NCBI GenBank assembly: GCA_028288775.1
Contig: JAQGHP010000233.1
Span: 1-22,367, forward strand
Length of the DNA stretch: 22,367 bases
Source: Phycisphaerales bacterium
GTDB lineage: Bacteria > Planctomycetota > Phycisphaerae > Tepidisphaerales > Tepidisphaeraceae
Direction: 5' to 3'
Shown: positions 7,288 to 15,232 of the stretch, in pieces
Numbering within the stretch: position 1 is the stretch's first letter
Layout: every line of letters starts with the position of its first letter
Position numbers and translations under genes: made by a program
Notes under the pieces: model-generated
What the model was told of the DNA's origin: nothing
The model's input: the letters and a program-made list of their open reading frames with translations, nothing else
Databases searched by the model: none

Positions 7288-8241
7288 ATGGACCGATATT
7301 TGAGAGCGAGCGCGCCCGTTCCGCGCAAGGGATTGTCGTCTGTCGCATTGGAGTCGATCGTCGTGGACCTGCCCCGGATAACTGTCGTAACGCCGAGCTT
7401 TAACCAGGGCAATTACCTGGAGCAGACGATTCGCTCGGTCCTCGATCAGGGCTACCCGAATGTCGAATACATTATTTGCGACGGCGGCAGCAAAGATCAG
7501 AGCGTCGAGATCATCAACCGATACGCCGACCGGCTGGCGTGGTGGGTGAGTGAGAAGGACAAAGGGCAGACGGACGCCATCAACAAGGGCCTGGGCCGGG
7601 GCACCGGCGAACTGTTCACGTACATCAACAGCGACGATACGCTGGAGCCCGGCTCGCTCATGGCCGCGGCGGAAGCGTTCCGCAACGGGCACGATTGGGT
7701 GGGTGGCTGGGCGATGTTCTTGGAGCCGGGGGGCGGGCAGTGGCCGCAGTTGCCCGAGCCTTATGAAAAACGGATCGACTGGTTCCAGTGCAATCCGATC
7801 AGCCAGCAGGGCACGTTTTGGGCATCCCGGCTGACGCGCGAGCTCGGACCTTTTCGCGAAGACATGCACTTTGCCTTCGATTACGAGTTCTGGATGCGGA
7901 TGCTGTTTCTGGGGGGCGTCCGCCCGCACATCCTCCGCCGATGCATGGGCGGTTACCGCCTGCACGACGCGAGCAAGACGGTTTCGCAGTACGAAAAATT
8001 TCGTGTCGAGTATAAAGCACTGCGAGCAGAGTATTGGAAGTACCTGACGCCCGAGGAGCAGCGCGTGGCGCGGGCGCGGCGTCGGCGGTGGGAATCGGAA
8101 CAGCACCGCCTTTCGGGCTGGCGCGCGATCCGCGAGGGGAACATCCCCGTCGCCCGCGAGCACGCCCGCGAAGCGTTCCGACGCCGCCGAACGTCTTTCG
8201 AGTCATGGCGGTTACTGTATTGTGCGCTGCGGGGGTATTGA
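7288..8241 (+). CDS. Family 2 glycosyltransferase, first of five in tandem
   Basis: This 317-residue enzyme has a GT-A fold: PSFNQGNYLEQTIRSVLDQG (36-55), nucleotide-binding DGGS (65-68), metal-binding NSDDT (114-118) and FAFDYEFWMRM (196-205) with the likely catalytic aspartate. This core is of the WcaA-like type with DGGS and FDYEFW motifs, different from its four downstream neighbours. Yet its last 43 residues (from SGWRAIREGN to LLYCALRGY) are the same kind of tail as theirs. The start at 7288 has no good ribosome site, and a shorter start within the next 27 codons is possible. It ends 26 bases before the next GT2. Confidence 0.9.
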   Translation: MDRYLRASAPVPRKGLSSVALESIVVDLPRITVVTPSFNQGNYLEQTIRSVLDQGYPNVEYIICDGGSKDQSVEIINRYADRLAWWVSEKDKGQTDAINKGLGRGTGELFTYINSDDTLEPGSLMAAAEAFRNGHDWVGGWAMFLEPGGGQWPQLPEPYEKRIDWFQCNPISQQGTFWASRLTRELGPFREDMHFAFDYEFWMRMLFLGGVRPHILRRCMGGYRLHDASKTVSQYEKFRVEYKALRAEYWKYLTPEEQRVARARRRRWESEQHRLSGWRAIREGNIPVAREHAREAFRRRRTSFESWRLLYCALRGY

Positions 8242-8267
8242 AAATTACGGCGGGCGAAATAGTTACG

Positions 8268-9179
8268 ATGCAGGGCGGTGCCCCGACAGTCTCAATTGTC
8301 ATTGGCGCATACAATGCGCAGCGTTACCTTGCGCAGACGCTCGACACGCTCCTGGCGCAAACGCTGGCGGATTTCGAGCTGATCGTCGTGGACGATGGCT
8401 CCGTGGACACAACGCCCGACATATTGGAAAATTACCGGACGAAAGACTCGCGCGTGCGGCCGCTGCGCATCCCGCACGGCGGGATCGTGGAGGCCGCCAA
8501 CGCCGGCATCGACGCCGCCCGCTCCGAATTAATCGCCCGCGCCGATGCGGATGACCTCTATTTGCCCGATCGCCTTGCAAAACAGGTAAACTATCTCGCC
8601 CAGCATCCCGAAGTTGTGGCGCTGGGCTCCCGCATGATGGTGATCGAGCCCTACGGGTCGCCCGTACGGATTAGTGATCACAAACTAACCCACGAGGAGA
8701 TTGAAGCCGACTTATTACAGGGAGTGGGATGGGCGATGCCGCAGCCGGTTTCCATGCTCCGGAGGAGCGTCGTGCTGCGGGTCGGCGGATATCGGAACAA
8801 ATACCCATGGTCGGAAGATCTGGATCTATTCTTGCGGATGGCGGAAGTCGGGCGGCTGGCGAATCTGCCGGACGTGCTGGCCAAGTACCGCCATCATCCG
8901 GGCAGCACGAATTGGCGCAAACACAAGATCCAACTGGCCAACAAGCCGCAGATGCTCCGCGAGGCCCACGAGCGCCGCGGGAAGCAGCTTCCGGCTGGGA
9001 CGACCTTTTCAACCCCATGGGTCGAGCCGCTGGGGCAGAAATACACGCACTGGGTCTGGTGCGCCCTGAAGGACAGGAACGTGGCCGGGGCCAGGAGGCA
9101 TGCGGTCTCCGCGCTGAGGGCCTCGCCCCTGCGCCCGGCGGTTTGGCGCGCGGCGTACTGCGCACTGAGGGGGTACTAA
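8268..9179 (+). CDS. Family 2 glycosyltransferase, second of five in tandem
   Basis: The 303 residues open with VSIVIGAYNAQRYL. They carry VDDGS (41-45), the metal-binding DADD (93-96), GGYRNKYPWSEDLDLFLRMAE with the catalytic ED (183-184), and a helical C-terminal tail ending AAYCALRGY. The start at ATG 8268 gives the same short N-terminus as the paralogues. The frame stays open further upstream, but that stretch overlaps the previous gene in another frame and is not coding. The stop overlaps the next start by one base (TAATG), so translation is coupled. The specificity is unknown; the four similar neighbours suggest stepwise additions of related sugars. Confidence 0.9.
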   Translation: MQGGAPTVSIVIGAYNAQRYLAQTLDTLLAQTLADFELIVVDDGSVDTTPDILENYRTKDSRVRPLRIPHGGIVEAANAGIDAARSELIARADADDLYLPDRLAKQVNYLAQHPEVVALGSRMMVIEPYGSPVRISDHKLTHEEIEADLLQGVGWAMPQPVSMLRRSVVLRVGGYRNKYPWSEDLDLFLRMAEVGRLANLPDVLAKYRHHPGSTNWRKHKIQLANKPQMLREAHERRGKQLPAGTTFSTPWVEPLGQKYTHWVWCALKDRNVAGARRHAVSALRASPLRPAVWRAAYCALRGY

Positions 9180-10105
9180 TGCCCGCCGCCCCCGTCAAAC
9201 ACCCCACCGTCTCCGTCTGCATGCCCGCCTACAACGTCGAGCGCTATATCCGCGAAGCCATCGACAGCGTACTCAACCAGACTTTCAAGGACTTCGAGCT
9301 CATCATCATCGACGACGGTTCGACGGACGGCACCCACGCCATCCTGGAAGAACTGGACAAAAAAGACACACGCATCCGCATCGTCACCACCGCCAATCGC
9401 GGCGTCTCGGCATCGGCCAACGAAGCGGCGCTGATGGCCCGCGGCGAGTTCATCGCCCGGCTCGACAGCGACGACGTTTCCCCGCCCGACCGCTTGGAAA
9501 AGCAGGTCGCCTTCCTCCGCTCTCACCCCGAGTGCGTCGCCGTGGGTGGACGGGTGCTTCTCATCGACGAGAGCGGCCTGCCCTTGTACCAGATGCCGGA
9601 AATTCAATTCGGCTCGGCGCGAATCGACAGCGAGCTCATGGCGGGCGGATGGCCGATCGTGCAGTCGGCGAGCATGTACCGCCGGGACGCGGTCATGGCC
9701 GTCGGCGGATACCGCGGGCAGTTTTCCCTGCACGAAGACCACGACCTGTTTCTCCGTCTCGCCGAGCACGGGCCCCTGGACAATCTCCCCGACGTGACGC
9801 TGCACTATCGGCGGCACGTGAACAGCATCACGTTCACGCAGGTCTCCAAATCGGAAGGCGTGCTGGAGCAGATCCTCCGCGACGCGCACGTCCGCCGAGG
9901 ATTGCCCGCGAAGGCGGCGCTGGTCACCCCGTCGCGCCTGCCCCACGAAATGAACCTGCTCGCCCGCTGCCGCCACTGGGCCTGGATGAGCCTGAAATCA
10001 CGCCACCTGAACACCGCCCGCAAGTACGCCTGGGCCGGCTTCCGCCAGGCCCCGTTCTCCGCCGACTCCTGGAAGCTGATGTACTGCGCCCTGCGCGGGC
10101 GATGA
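9179..10105 (+). CDS. Family 2 glycosyltransferase, third of five in tandem
   Basis: This 308-residue paralogue of its neighbours shows VSVCMPAYNVERYI (11-24), IDDGS (44-48), DSDD (96-99, with S for the more common A), the catalytic ED in LHEDHDLFLRLAE (186-187) and the tail SWKLMYCALRGR. The true start is ATG 9179, overlapping the preceding stop and preceded by GAGGGGG. The open frame continues upstream but overlaps the previous GT2. It is followed by a 198-base spacer with an inverted repeat before the next paralogue. Confidence 0.9.
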   Translation: MPAAPVKHPTVSVCMPAYNVERYIREAIDSVLNQTFKDFELIIIDDGSTDGTHAILEELDKKDTRIRIVTTANRGVSASANEAALMARGEFIARLDSDDVSPPDRLEKQVAFLRSHPECVAVGGRVLLIDESGLPLYQMPEIQFGSARIDSELMAGGWPIVQSASMYRRDAVMAVGGYRGQFSLHEDHDLFLRLAEHGPLDNLPDVTLHYRRHVNSITFTQVSKSEGVLEQILRDAHVRRGLPAKAALVTPSRLPHEMNLLARCRHWAWMSLKSRHLNTARKYAWAGFRQAPFSADSWKLMYCALRGR

Positions 10106-10167
10106 TTTCTTACCGTCTCTGCCAGGAGACGCCAGGGTGAGGGTGGAGCGTTCGGATGAAGAGGCCC

Positions 10168-10281
10168 AATGCAAAATGCGAAAGTCATAATGAACTAAAG
10201 CGGATTGCCATCACCGCGTAGCGGTCGGACCGAAAGTCCACCCTCCCGCCGCTCCTCATTTTGACTTTTGCACTTTGCATT
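10168..10281. repeat. Inverted repeat between the third and fourth GT2 genes
   Basis: The arms are 10168-10193 and 10256-10281. Each is 26 bases, and they are inverted copies except at three positions; the unit begins AATGCAAA and ends AATGA. The arms are A/T-rich, unlike the surroundings. The 62-base loop contains GGTCGGACCGAAAGTCC (10222-10238), related to a motif in the spacers at 11576 and 21224. A separate 6-base hairpin (CGTCTC/GAGACG) lies at 10114-10131. The element has no T tract and no coding capacity. It could be an attenuator, an mRNA-processing hairpin or a REPIN-like doublet. Confidence 0.7.
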
Positions 10282-10303
10282 CTGGCGTTTGTCGCTGCGA
10301 GTC

Positions 10304-11308
10304 ATGCTGCCCACCCCCACCATCTCCGTCCTCATGCCCGTCTACAACGCCGGCAAGCACTTGCGCCCCGCGATGGACAGCATCCTGGGCCAGAGCTTTG
10401 ACGACTTTGAGTTCCTCTGCGTCGACGACGGCTCGACCGATGATTCTCCCGCGATCCTCACTGAGTACGCCTGCCGCGACCCGCGCGTGAACGTCATCAC
10501 CAAGTCGAACGGCGGAGTCACCAGCGCACTGAATGCCGGGTTGAAAGTCGCCCGCGGCGAATTCATCGCGCGGATGGACGCGGACGACATCGCCATCCCC
10601 GACCGCTTCGCCGCCCAGCTCGAGCATTTTCGCGAGCACCCCGAGTGCGTCGCCGTCGGCTGCCACGTGATGATGATGGACGCGAACGGCGTGGACACCG
10701 AGCGCACCAACCCGATCACCACGCACGAAGAAATCACCGCGTCCCTCTGGGAAGGGCACGGCGGCGCGCTGCCGCATTTCGGCGCGATGATGCGCCGCGC
10801 GGCCGTCGAGAAGATCCGCCTTTACCGCGAGCAGTTCCGCACCGCCCAGGACCTGGACTTGTTCCTGCGGCTATCGGAAGTCGGCCGCCTGGGAAACGTC
10901 CCGCGCATTTTGATGCGCTACCGCGTCCACGAGGGAAGCGTCGGGGCCGCGCGGTCGCAGGAGCAGGCACGCAACGCGCGGGAAATTCTGCGGCAAGCCT
11001 ACGAACGCCGCGGGCAGAAGCTGCCGCGACGACTCAAGAATTGGGACAATCTTGTCGTGACCACCAACCGCCTAAAATGGGGTTGGGAAGCGGTGAAAGC
11101 CGGCAGATTCCCCGACGCGCGGACGCACGCCTGGGGCGTCCTCCGCCGAAAGCCGTTCCGCAGATATGCGTGGCAACTGGCGTTTCACGCGGTACTGGGA
11201 AGCCAGCGCGAGCGGGCGCGGGCCTTGTACCGCGCAGTGCGGAAGATGGCTGGACGGGGCCCGCATCCGCCGGCACCCGCCGACACGCTGAACCACAAGC
11301 CGGGATGA
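10304..11308 (+). CDS. Family 2 glycosyltransferase, fourth of five in tandem
   Basis: The 334 residues show ISVLMPVYNAGKHLRPA, VDDGS (40-44), DADD (92-95) and the tail AWQLAFHAVLGS. After that tail there is an extra 34-residue basic, proline-rich extension not found in the other paralogues. At the catalytic position the usual ED is QD (182-183, RTAQDLDLFLRLSE); the aspartate is kept, so activity is plausible. I chose ATG 10304 because it matches the neighbours' N-termini. A TTG at 10268 lies inside the right arm of the upstream inverted repeat and is unlikely. There is no strong ribosome site. The 452 bases after the stop contain no gene, only a large palindromic repeat cluster. Confidence 0.88.
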   Translation: MLPTPTISVLMPVYNAGKHLRPAMDSILGQSFDDFEFLCVDDGSTDDSPAILTEYACRDPRVNVITKSNGGVTSALNAGLKVARGEFIARMDADDIAIPDRFAAQLEHFREHPECVAVGCHVMMMDANGVDTERTNPITTHEEITASLWEGHGGALPHFGAMMRRAAVEKIRLYREQFRTAQDLDLFLRLSEVGRLGNVPRILMRYRVHEGSVGAARSQEQARNAREILRQAYERRGQKLPRRLKNWDNLVVTTNRLKWGWEAVKAGRFPDARTHAWGVLRRKPFRRYAWQLAFHAVLGSQRERARALYRAVRKMAGRGPHPPAPADTLNHKPG

Positions 11309-11341
11309 ACGCGTCGTTCATCTCTGGCATGGAGCTTCCCA

Positions 11342-11738
11342 AGCCCCGGAGGGGCGAAGGACCTTTGCCCAAGGCGCGAGTGGGTGGTGACGATAGCAAA
11401 TGCAACCAGCCCCGGAGGGGCGAAAGAATTTAGCCCATGGCGCGAGCCATGGGAATGGATGGGGAGAAGCGACCCAGCCCCGGAGGGGCGTAAGAAGCGT
11501 GGACTTGGCAGTAGTGGTCGATATTCGAGGGATATGTTCCGGGAAGGGACGTTCGGAGCCGGGCCGTGTCGGCCCGGTCGGACCGAAGGTCCGTTTGCCG
11601 TGACCGCGCGGGCTCTGCTCGATCCACAATTCGGGCTCCCACGCTTCTTACGCCCCTCCGGGGCTAGGCGCATCCGGACGAAATTTCCCATGGCTCGCGC
11701 CATGGGCTAAAGTCTTACGCCCCTCCAGGGCTGGGTTC
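11342..11738. repeat. Large palindromic repeat cluster: three direct and two inverted copies of a 67-base unit
   Basis: This fills the 452-base spacer between the fourth and fifth GT2 genes. The core AGCCCCGGAGGGGCG occurs at 11342, 11408 and 11476. Its reverse complement is at 11651 and, with one change, at 11718. Spacing is 66-68 bases in both orientations. Segments 11403-11502 and 11639-11738 are inverted copies of each other over about 100 bases, with two perfect 27-base blocks (11476-11502/11639-11665 and 11429-11455/11685-11711). Inside each unit is CCCATGGC-GCGA-GCCATGGG, an 8-base stem with a GNRA-type loop. The 136-base centre has further hairpins (CCGGGCCG/CGGCCCGG and CGGACC/GGTCCG). 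I see no gene in it. The transcript would fold into one very large hairpin. Confidence 0.85.
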
Positions 11739-11760
11739 CGTGATCCGAACTTCGCACGAT

Positions 11761-12666
11761 ATGCCGACCACCCCTGCCGTCTCCGTCGTCATGCCCGTCT
11801 ACAACGCCCGGCGCTATCTCGCGTCTGCGGTCGAAAGCGTGCTCGCGCAGACGTTCAAGGATTTTGAACTGATCGCTATCGACGACGGCTCTAAGGATGA
11901 ATCGCTAACCATCCTTCGCCAATTCGAAAGCCGCGACCCGCGCGTGCGAATCCTCAGCCGGCCCAACACCGGCATCGTCGGCGCGCTCAACGACGGCCTC
12001 CAGATCGCCCGCGGCGAATTCATCGCCCGCATGGACGCCGACGACTTGTGCCTTCCCGAGCGCTTCGAAAAACAAGTCGCACACCTCCGTGCCCATCCCG
12101 ACTGCGTGCTGGTCGGCAGCCAGGTCCTGCTCATCGACCCGGACGATGCGCCCATCTGCCTCAAGAGCGATACCCAGTACACGCACGAAGACATCGACCA
12201 CTGGCATCTAAACCGCGGCTGGCCAATCGTCCACCCGTCGATCATGATGCGCCGCGACGCCATCGAAAAGGTCGGCGGCTACCGCGAACAGTACAAATTT
12301 CTGGAAGACACCGACCTGTTCCTGAGACTGGCCGAGGTCGGCAAGCTCGCCAATTTGCCCGATACGTTGCTCCACTACCGCTTGCATTTTCAGAGCATCT
12401 GCCACACTCACAATGACGAGCAGGGCCCGCTCAAGCTGCGGCTGTACGAAGAAACCCGCCGACGGCGCGGGATGAGCTCGCAGCCCGAGGCCCGCGCCCT
12501 GCCCGCCGCCAAATCCGACGGCGAGCAGCACCGCCTCTGGGCCTGGTGGGCGCTGGGCGCTGGGAACGTGGCGACGGCCCGGAAACATGCCTTCAAAACT
12601 TTCCGAAAAGCCCCGCTCTCTTTCGAATCGTGGCGGGTGATAGCGTGTGCGGTGCGGGGGCATTGA
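11761..12666 (+). CDS. Family 2 glycosyltransferase, fifth of five in tandem
   Basis: The 301 residues carry VSVVMPVYNARRYL (8-21), IDDGS (40-44), DADD (92-95), the catalytic ED (182-183, in KFLEDTDLFLRLAEVG) and the common tail ending SWRVIACAVRGH. ATG 11761 matches the N-termini of the paralogues; a GTG at 11740 would add seven residues and lies one base past the repeat cluster. No clear ribosome site precedes either. The spacer downstream (12667-12763) has a short hairpin and then the next GT gene. Confidence 0.9.
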   Translation: MPTTPAVSVVMPVYNARRYLASAVESVLAQTFKDFELIAIDDGSKDESLTILRQFESRDPRVRILSRPNTGIVGALNDGLQIARGEFIARMDADDLCLPERFEKQVAHLRAHPDCVLVGSQVLLIDPDDAPICLKSDTQYTHEDIDHWHLNRGWPIVHPSIMMRRDAIEKVGGYREQYKFLEDTDLFLRLAEVGKLANLPDTLLHYRLHFQSICHTHNDEQGPLKLRLYEETRRRRGMSSQPEARALPAAKSDGEQHRLWAWWALGAGNVATARKHAFKTFRKAPLSFESWRVIACAVRGH

Positions 12667-12717
12667 GCTCACGCGACCGATGGAATCTGAACTCAACCGT
12701 TGAGCCGCCCCCTGCCA

Positions 12718-12734
12718 GCCCGAAAGGTTCGGGC
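12718..12734 (+). other. Short stem-loop between GT2 and GT4
   Basis: GCCCGAA-AGG-TTCGGGC forms a perfect 7-base stem with a 3-base loop, 52 bases after the stop of the fifth GT2 and 29 before the next start. No T tract follows, so an intrinsic terminator is unlikely; an RNA-stability or pausing hairpin fits better. Confidence 0.35.
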
Positions 12735-12763
12735 CGGCACGCGACTGAGCCGATGGAGTAGGT

Positions 12764-13930
12764 ATGCGGGTGACTTTTGTGCTGGCGCGGGCAGACCTGT
12801 CGGGCGGCGTGCGCGTCGTATCCATCTACGCGCAGCGCCTGCTCGACCGCGGGCACGAGGTGGTCGTGGTGTCCCGACCGCCGCGCATCCCCTCCCTGCG
12901 CGAGGCGGCCCGTTCGATTATCACTCGCCGGCCTCTTCCCTCCGACACGCGCAAAGTCGCCAGCCACCTCGACGGCTTGGGCGTCGAGCACCGGATCATC
13001 GACGTTCATCGCCCGATCACCGCCCGCGACGTGCCCGATGCGGACGTGGTGGTGGCCACGTGGTGGGAAACCGCCGAGTGGATCGCCGCCTTTCCCGCGT
13101 CCAAGGGCGTCAAGGCCTATTTCATTCAGCATTTCGAGGCGCACGAAGGCATTCCCGCCGACCGGGTCGAAGCGACCTGGCGACTTCCGATGCACAAGAT
13201 CATCATCGCGCGCTGGCTGGCGGAGCTTTCCGAACAGCAGTTCGGCGACCGGTCGTATTCGCTCGTGCCCAACAGCGTCGATCTGGAGCAGTTCGCTGTG
13301 CCGGCCCGCGAGAAGCAGCCTGTCCCCACGGTCGGGGTGATGTATTCGCACGTTCCGTTCAAAGGGTGTGACATCAGCCTGAAGGCTTTCGAATTGGCGG
13401 CGCAGCGCGTGCCGGGGTTGAAGCTGGTCGCGTTCGGAGCGCGTCAGCCGACGGCCGATCTACCCTTGCCGCCCGGCGCGACGTACGTCTGCCAGCCCGC
13501 CCAGAGCGCGATTAAGGACGTCTACGCCCAGGCGGACGCATGGCTGTTCGCGAGCCGGTCGGAGGGGTTTGGCCTGCCGCTGCTAGAGGCGATGGCCTGC
13601 CGCACGCCCGTGATCGCCACCCCCGCGGGGGCCGCGCCCGAGCTTTTGGCCGATGGTGGGGGAATGCTCGTTCCGCAGGAGAATCCGCAGGCGATGGCGG
13701 ACGCCATCGAGAGCGTCGCCCGGCTGGATTACCGGGCGTGGCGGGAACTGTCGGATAAGGCCCATGCGACTGCATGCCGATATACGTGGGACGATGCCAC
13801 CGATCGTTTCGAGGCCGCGCTGCGTCGCGCCGCGGAGAAAAATCCTGCCGCGGAGTCGCCCGAAGGCCGCTTGACGCCCGCAAACGTAAGTGCCGTAGAA
13901 TCGCACAGTAAAATGCCCGTCGTCCGATAA
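12764..13930 (+). CDS. Family 4 glycosyltransferase
   Basis: This is a 388-residue GT-B enzyme. The N-terminal domain begins MRVTFVLARADLSGGVRVV, the classic opening with a glycine pair that contacts the donor, and contains a His-rich acceptor loop (YFIQHFEAHEG, 119-129). The C-terminal domain carries LVPNSVDLEQF (167-177), the donor site FK-GCD (199-203), and SRSEGFGLPLLEAMACRTPVIAT (264-286) with the EX7E pair E267 and E275. GGAG lies 8 bases before the ATG. It follows the five GT2 genes and precedes a probable internal promoter. The final 30 residues are low-complexity. The sugar specificity cannot be told. Confidence 0.92.
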   Translation: MRVTFVLARADLSGGVRVVSIYAQRLLDRGHEVVVVSRPPRIPSLREAARSIITRRPLPSDTRKVASHLDGLGVEHRIIDVHRPITARDVPDADVVVATWWETAEWIAAFPASKGVKAYFIQHFEAHEGIPADRVEATWRLPMHKIIIARWLAELSEQQFGDRSYSLVPNSVDLEQFAVPAREKQPVPTVGVMYSHVPFKGCDISLKAFELAAQRVPGLKLVAFGARQPTADLPLPPGATYVCQPAQSAIKDVYAQADAWLFASRSEGFGLPLLEAMACRTPVIATPAGAAPELLADGGGMLVPQENPQAMADAIESVARLDYRAWRELSDKAHATACRYTWDDATDRFEAALRRAAEKNPAAESPEGRLTPANVSAVESHSKMPVVR

Positions 13931-13978
13931 TGCATTCGTGTGGCATACTGTGGGCGGGCTCAGCGGCGGTTTCGCCAG

Positions 13979-14006
13979 TTGGCAGACGCCGTAGATTTCC
14001 TATATT
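13979..14006 (+). promoter_or_regulatory. Sigma-70-like promoter ahead of the polyprenyl-phosphate GT2
   Basis: TTGGCA (13979-13984) and TATATT (14001-14006) each match the consensus at five of six bases and are separated by 16 bases. They lie in the 117-base spacer after the GT4 gene, about 40 bases before the ATG at 14048. This would give the second half of the locus its own transcription start. It rests on sequence match only. Confidence 0.4.
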
Positions 14007-14047
14007 CGGCTGCCTTGGGGGTCGCACCGGGGTGGAGAAGTAAGTCC

Positions 14048-15232
14048 ATGATTTCCGCCGGCAACCAATCCTCCACCCCCCTGCACTCAGGGCCGCGCGA
14101 GCTGCTGAGCATCGTCCTCCCCGCCTATAACGAGCAGGAAGTGCTCCCCAAGACTTACGAGCGCTTCACCGCGATGGGTGAGAAGCTTGCCGCGCTCGGA
14201 CTCGACTACGAACTCATTTTCGTCAACGACGGCAGCCGCGACCAAACGCCGGACATCCTCAACCGCTTCGCCTCGCAGGACGACCGCGTCCGCGCCGTCC
14301 ACTTGACGCGCAATTTCGGCCACCAGCCCGCCGTCAGCGCCGGCCTGACCGTCGCCCGCGGCGACGTGGTCGCGGTAATGGACTGCGACCTGCAAGACCC
14401 GCCGGAAGTGCTGCCCGAATTCCTGGCCAAATGGCGCGAGGGATACCAGGTGGTGTACGCCGTCCGCCACAAGCGGAAGGAATGGTTTGGAAAGCGCTTC
14501 GCCTACTGGGCTTTTTACCGGCTCCTCGCCGCCATCAGTGAATTGAAAATCCCGCTCGACAGCGGCGACTTCTGCCTGATGGACCGCAAGGCCGTGGACC
14601 TGCTCAACGCCCTGCCCGAGCGACAGCGCTTCGTGCGCGGATTGCGGACGTGGATCGGCCTGCGGCAGGCGGGCATCGCCTACGAGCGCGACGCCCGCGC
14701 CGCCGGCGTCCCGCAATACACCTTCACCAAACTCGTCAAGCTCGCCATGGACGGCCTGGTCAGCTTCTCCTCCGCCCCGCTGCGCATCGTCACGCGGCTG
14801 GGCTTTCTAAGCATCGCCAGCGCGTTCGTCCTGGGCCTGTGGGTGGTCGGCGCGACGATCTACGAATGGAAGCACGGCTCGCTGCACGGCCGCACGCAGC
14901 GCGGTTGGGCGAGCATCGCCTGCATCGTGCTGTTCATGGGCGCGGTCCAAATGATCTCTCTGGGCATCATCGGCGAATACCTCTCACGCATCTTCGCGGA
15001 GGTAAAGGGCCGGCCCACGTTCCTCATCGGGAGCATCATCGGAACCGCCATGGGCGACACCGCGCCGCTCCCGGGCCGCAGGCATCATGAACTCGCCGGC
15101 GCGAACGAAATTCCCGCCTTTGCCGATGGCGAAATGCCCGGCGGCTCATCGCCCCTAGGCGCAGCGCCGTCCCCGGGCACGGCGTCCACCGGGCGCAAGC
15201 AGCCGGCCCTGGCCGTGGAGGCCCGGCCATGA
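14048..15232 (+). CDS. Polyprenyl-phosphate hexose synthase, GtrB/DPM1-like family 2 glycosyltransferase
   Basis: This enzyme charges undecaprenyl phosphate with a single sugar on the cytoplasmic face, producing the donor used by integral-membrane GTs outside. The 394 residues have the GT2 core LSIVLPAYNEQEVL (20-33), VNDGS (59-63) and the diagnostic DCDLQDPPEVLP (112-123). Then come GDFCLMDRKAV (173-183), two membrane segments (about 249-270 and 288-309), and the family end-signature GEYLSRIFAEVKGRP (309-323). A variable 65-residue proline/glycine-rich tail follows. ATG 14048 has GGAG about 11 bases upstream; a longer start at 13940 would add a region without similarity. The stop overlaps the next start by ATGA. 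The ArnT-like protein two genes downstream is a natural consumer of its product (inference). Confidence 0.9.
   Translation: MISAGNQSSTPLHSGPRELLSIVLPAYNEQEVLPKTYERFTAMGEKLAALGLDYELIFVNDGSRDQTPDILNRFASQDDRVRAVHLTRNFGHQPAVSAGLTVARGDVVAVMDCDLQDPPEVLPEFLAKWREGYQVVYAVRHKRKEWFGKRFAYWAFYRLLAAISELKIPLDSGDFCLMDRKAVDLLNALPERQRFVRGLRTWIGLRQAGIAYERDARAAGVPQYTFTKLVKLAMDGLVSFSSAPLRIVTRLGFLSIASAFVLGLWVVGATIYEWKHGSLHGRTQRGWASIACIVLFMGAVQMISLGIIGEYLSRIFAEVKGRPTFLIGSIIGTAMGDTAPLPGRRHHELAGANEIPAFADGEMPGGSSPLGAAPSPGTASTGRKQPALAVEARP

Noticed and set aside
6051..7412. Antisense open frame of about 450 codons opposite the GT4 gene
   Set aside because: It is rich in His/Arg/Ala with no recognisable motif; the plus strand carries an intact GT4 with all expected motifs.
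7177..8163. Antisense open frame of about 330 codons opposite the first GT2
   Set aside because: It mirrors the codon bias of the GT2 gene on the other strand, with no motifs and no ribosome site.
8034..8267. Upstream extension of the second GT2 gene
   Set aside because: This open stretch overlaps the first GT2 in another frame and has the composition of a shadow; ATG 8268 matches the paralogues.
11342..11738. CRISPR array
   Set aside because: The period is regular, but the intervals are themselves similar, two copies are inverted, and no cas genes are nearby.
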